Assembly: GCF_025215495.1 (NCBI RefSeq) | Contig: NZ_CP104302.1 | Location: forward strand, 3,534,001-3,598,000 | Reading direction: 5' to 3' | Length of the DNA stretch: 64,000 nt | Origin: Mycolicibacterium brumae | GTDB lineage: Bacteria > Actinomycetota > Actinomycetes > Mycobacteriales > Mycobacteriaceae | In this document: positions 60,981 to 64,000 of the stretch, in pieces | Position numbering within the stretch: the stretch's first letter is position 1 | How the letters are laid out: every line of letters begins with the position of its first letter | Program-made: the position numbers and the translations under genes | The notes under the pieces: model-generated | What the model saw: only the letters and a program-made list of their open reading frames with translations | The model's database searches: none | What the model was told of the DNA's origin: nothing

Positions 60981-61768
60981 AGCGGCTGACGGCCACCGTG
61001 GGGCGCGCCCCGGCGGACCGGCTCACGCCGCGGCGCGGCGGGTCGGGCTTCCGTGCGCAGCATGCCCGGCTCGGCGCTGCGGCCCTGCGGCAGTTCGGCC
61101 GGCGGCGGGGTCAGCGGGCGACTGGGCTCGTCGCGACGCGGAGCGGCGCCGAGCGCCTGCTGAGTCGGCGGCAGCACCCGCAAAAGGTCGTTGAACTGGC
61201 GGACGGTGCGCAGCCCGTCGTCCCACTGGGCGCGGCCGCTGGTGATCGGCATGGACACCAGGGTCCAGTGCTCCTCGTTCCACATGATCTCCGCGCAGTC
61301 CGGCGCGGTGTGGGCGAAGGTGACCATCCGGCGGTCACACGCGCGGCGGGCGGCGTCGAGGTTGGTGGAGTACACCATCCGCGGGCCGATGGCGCCCAGC
61401 AGCCAGATGTCGGTCTCGCGCGGTTCCTTCAGGCCCTTCAGGCGCAGGTCGACGACCACATTGGTGCCGACCTTGCGGTGCAGGGCGATGACGGTGGCTA
61501 CGTCGTCGAGGTCGAAGATGAAGACCGCTTCGCCGCGGATCTGGCCGAGCACCACGTTGCGGGCGGTGACGTCGCCGACGGTGGACATGACGCCGCGCTT
61601 CCACTTGTCCAGAATGTCGGTGGAAACCGGCTCGTAGTCGAACCCGTGCGAACGCGCCCACGACTTACGCCGGCGGCCGAGACCTCGGCGCCGGTCGTAA
61701 TCGACATACAGCAGTACCGCGGCTCCGACAAAGCAGAGCGCAGACAGCGTGAACCAAAACGGGACCAT
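60977..61768 (-). CDS. ttfA: Trehalose monomycolate transport factor TtfA
   Basis: A 263-residue membrane-anchored protein orthologous to Rv0383c (TtfA), which associates with the MmpL3 trehalose monomycolate flippase and is needed for mycolate export. There is one N-terminal helix (~5-23), a cytoplasmic domain (~30-205), and a Pro/Arg-rich tail (~210-263). Operon with pyrE. Upstream, 61769-62500 has no convincing intact gene. Confidence 0.9.
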   Translation of the reverse strand: MVPFWFTLSALCFVGAAVLLYVDYDRRRGLGRRRKSWARSHGFDYEPVSTDILDKWKRGVMSTVGDVTARNVVLGQIRGEAVFIFDLDDVATVIALHRKVGTNVVVDLRLKGLKEPRETDIWLLGAIGPRMVYSTNLDAARRACDRRMVTFAHTAPDCAEIMWNEEHWTLVSMPITSGRAQWDDGLRTVRQFNDLLRVLPPTQQALGAAPRRDEPSRPLTPPPAELPQGRSAEPGMLRTEARPAAPRREPVRRGAPHGGRQPL

Positions 61769-62062
61769 CGAACACAGCCTAATCGCTGCAGCGCAGGTTT
61801 GAAGAATCCGAACAGGTCACAACCTCGTCACCGATTGCCTGACTCAAGTGTTCGTCCGTCATATTTCGCTGTTGTTCCCGCAGCGTGCCGGGTTGCTTAC
61901 GGCTTTGCGCCGCATCGCGTCGGGGCCGGTGGGCCGGGTGAGCTAAATCTCGTCGGCACCGCCCGGGTTGGTGGATCCGTGACAGTTGTTGAAGTGGATC
62001 GCCCCGCTCGGCTGGATCGCCTCTCCGGGAATCTTCCTACGGCTACCGCTGAACGTCCTTCG

Positions 62063-62135
62063 TCAAAACGTGCGCGAAATCGGGGTGGCCACTGACACAT
62101 TGCCGCTGACCCCCAGCTTTTCGCGCACATTTTGA
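62063..62135. repeat. 73-bp element with 17-bp near-perfect inverted ends
   Basis: TCAAAACGTGCGCGAAA (62063-62079) and TTTCGCGCACATTTTGA (62119-62135) are inverted with one mismatch around 39 bases. It lies in the gene-free stretch 61769-62500. The AT-rich ends and small size could reflect a MITE-like remnant or a structured RNA. Confidence 0.55.
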
Positions 62136-62221
62136 GGAACATCAGCACTCGCCGCCAGCGGCGACCTCAGCGATACCGGGACCACTTGTCGAGGCGTGCC
62201 AGGGTGTGCTTGGCCTGCAGC

Positions 62222-62449
62222 CTGACTTCCGCGTGGCCCTACACCACGTCAGGGAAGCAGGAGATCTTGCCATTCGCATTGCAGGATTTTCCGGCCGACC
62301 TCGCCGTCGACAGTTCCGGGGACGTTTTTGTTCTCACCATCGGTGTGAACACCGGTGAGGGGGACCGCGTGCAGATGATCTGGGGACACTGACCACGGCC
62401 ACTGCCAGCCTCGACCACCGGTGTTGTGACGTTCACCGTCAAGAAGTGA
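62222..62449 (+). pseudogene. Decayed NHL/beta-propeller repeat fragment (PknD-like)
   Basis: In one frame the translation gives QEILPFALQDFPADLAVDSSGDVFVLT, then GDRVQMIWGH, a TGA stop at 62390-62392, and then LPASTTGVVTFTVKK. These pieces resemble consecutive NHL blades of mycobacterial PknD-type propellers (pattern VLPFxxLxxPxGVAVDSAGxVYVxD and LPAGSTT). No start, no full domain and an in-frame stop point to a remnant. The neighbouring stretch 61769-62221 shows nothing else clear besides the inverted-end element. Confidence 0.45.
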
Positions 62450-62500
62450 TCCCCCGTCGGGCAGAATCAGGGCCGCACATCCACCCCGTAAGGAGCAGCT

Positions 62501-63067
62501 ATGGGCGCCACTCTCGTCGCCGTCATCGGCGTGATCATCACGATCGTGCTCGCGTTCACCATCGTCGCGTTCAACAAGCTGCGCCAGCTCGACGTGGAGA
62601 CCGAGGAGGCGCTCGGCGGGATCGACGTGCAACTGACCCGTCGTGCCGACCTGGTGCCCAATCTGGTGAACACCGTCAAGGGCTACGCCGGCCACGAAAA
62701 GGCGATCTTCGAGGAAGTCACCGCCGCGCGCACCGGCGTCGCCAAGGCCGCCGCCTCCCACGACGTCGACCAGAAGGCTCAGGCCGAGGCACGCCTGGAC
62801 CGCGCGATCGGCAACGTCATCGCGGTCGCAGAGAACTACCCGGATCTCAAGGCCTCGGCGAACTTCCTGCAGCTGCAAGACCAGTTAGCCGACACCGAAA
62901 ACCAGGTGGCGTTCGCGCGGCAGTACTACAACGACGCGGTCGCCACGCTGAACAAGAAGGTCGTCACCATTCCGTGGATGTTCTTCACCGGCATCGCCGG
63001 GGTGCACAAGCGGCCGTTCTACGCCGCGCCGGAGGCCCACCAGGCCCCGCCGCAGGTGCAGTTCTAA
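62501..63067 (+). CDS. lemA: LemA family membrane protein
   Basis: A 188-residue LemA protein: an N-terminal helix (~4-24) followed by a long three-helix extracytoplasmic or cytoplasmic domain with the signature QLTRRADLVPNLVNTVKGYAGHE and ENYPDLKASANFLQLQDQL. An AAGGAGC site precedes the ATG. The function of the family is not settled. It is convergent with clpB across a strong hairpin. Confidence 0.92.
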   Translation: MGATLVAVIGVIITIVLAFTIVAFNKLRQLDVETEEALGGIDVQLTRRADLVPNLVNTVKGYAGHEKAIFEEVTAARTGVAKAAASHDVDQKAQAEARLDRAIGNVIAVAENYPDLKASANFLQLQDQLADTENQVAFARQYYNDAVATLNKKVVTIPWMFFTGIAGVHKRPFYAAPEAHQAPPQVQF

Positions 63068-63085
63068 CGCTGCACAGACGCGAAA

Positions 63086-63115
63086 TCGCCCCGGCTCTCG
63101 AAAGAGCCGGGGCGA
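63086..63115. terminator. Bidirectional hairpin terminator between lemA and clpB
   Basis: A perfect 13-bp stem (TCGCCCCGGCTCT at 63086-63098 with AGAGCCGGGGCGA at 63103-63115) closes a CGAA tetraloop. It is placed between two convergent genes and has no long T-run, as is common in high-GC genomes. Confidence 0.85.
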
Positions 63116-63127
63116 CTTCACATTTGG

Positions 63128-64000
<873 letters not shown>

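Noticed and set aside
61897..62148. A small minus-strand ORF of 83 codons
   Set aside because: No ribosome site, low-complexity Arg/Pro/Thr content, and it runs through the inverted-end element.

Overview
The window is high-GC actinobacterial chromosome. Gene content and order point to a non-tuberculous mycobacterium (Mycolicibacterium-like). It carries fgd1, glnX-glnH-pknG, virR, sodC, ttfA, metZ, mutT3, pyrE and a GH76 mannanase in blocks that match the M. tuberculosis Rv0357-Rv0434 neighbourhood, rearranged and with insertions. There are many GTG and TTG starts, 4-nt ATGA/GTGA stop-start overlaps, and several candidate leaderless starts. I found no transposase, integrase, phage gene, tRNA, rRNA or CRISPR array. 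Most of the window is chromosomal core.

Layout. 1-5720: Mrp multisubunit cation/proton antiporter operon (A-B fusion, C, D, E, F, G), cut at its 5' end. 5786-6089: a long mirror-symmetric repeat. 6182-10502 (minus): CDF metal transporter, LON-substrate-binding protein, YbdK-type ligase, sodC, virR and a DUF3263 protein. 10631-15328 (plus): def, xthA, then a TPP riboswitch followed by thiC-thiD-hydrolase. 15354-23888: flavin monooxygenase, two membrane proteins, two M28 lipoprotein peptidases (lpqL and a paralogue) and an ABC exporter that continues the thiO-thiS-thiG operon. 25913-25980: divergent thiO/thiE control region with a perfect palindrome. 26690-26930: second copy of the long repeat. 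26936-36867: mutT3, glnX-glnH-pknG, pta-ackA and fgd1. 36974-44864: SDR, metZ-rhodanese, small membrane protein, purT, Na+/H+ antiporter, thioesterase and purA. 44959-49705: Rv0358-Rv0364-like block with fba. 49756-55771: an insertion relative to the M. tuberculosis order, made of a LuxR-type ATPase regulator, a three-gene DyP-peroxidase-like operon, a small secreted protein and a hemophore-like protein. 55768-61768 (minus): LLM oxidoreductase, acetoacetyl-CoA synthetase, GH76, RNA methylase, pyrE and ttfA. 61769-64000: a gene-poor stretch with a decayed NHL-repeat fragment, then lemA and the 3' part of clpB.

Functional themes. Thiamine synthesis is spread over two operons and one divergent gene, with a TPP riboswitch on thiCD and a palindromic candidate operator between thiO and thiE. 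Glutamate/nitrogen signalling runs through GlnX, GlnH and PknG, and PknG has an expanded repetitive N-terminus here. Acetate overflow (Pta-AckA), purine synthesis (PurA, PurT), glycolysis (Fba) and F420 metabolism (Fgd1, LLM enzyme) are also represented.

The most unusual signals are: the two GTGAG repeat loci, whose words sit on a ten-base grid with the same 20-30-20-20 series and lie between convergent genes; the four-fold threonine repeat at the PknG N-terminus; the perfect thiO/thiE palindrome covering a leaderless start; and the DyP-like operon with an altered GxxDG motif.
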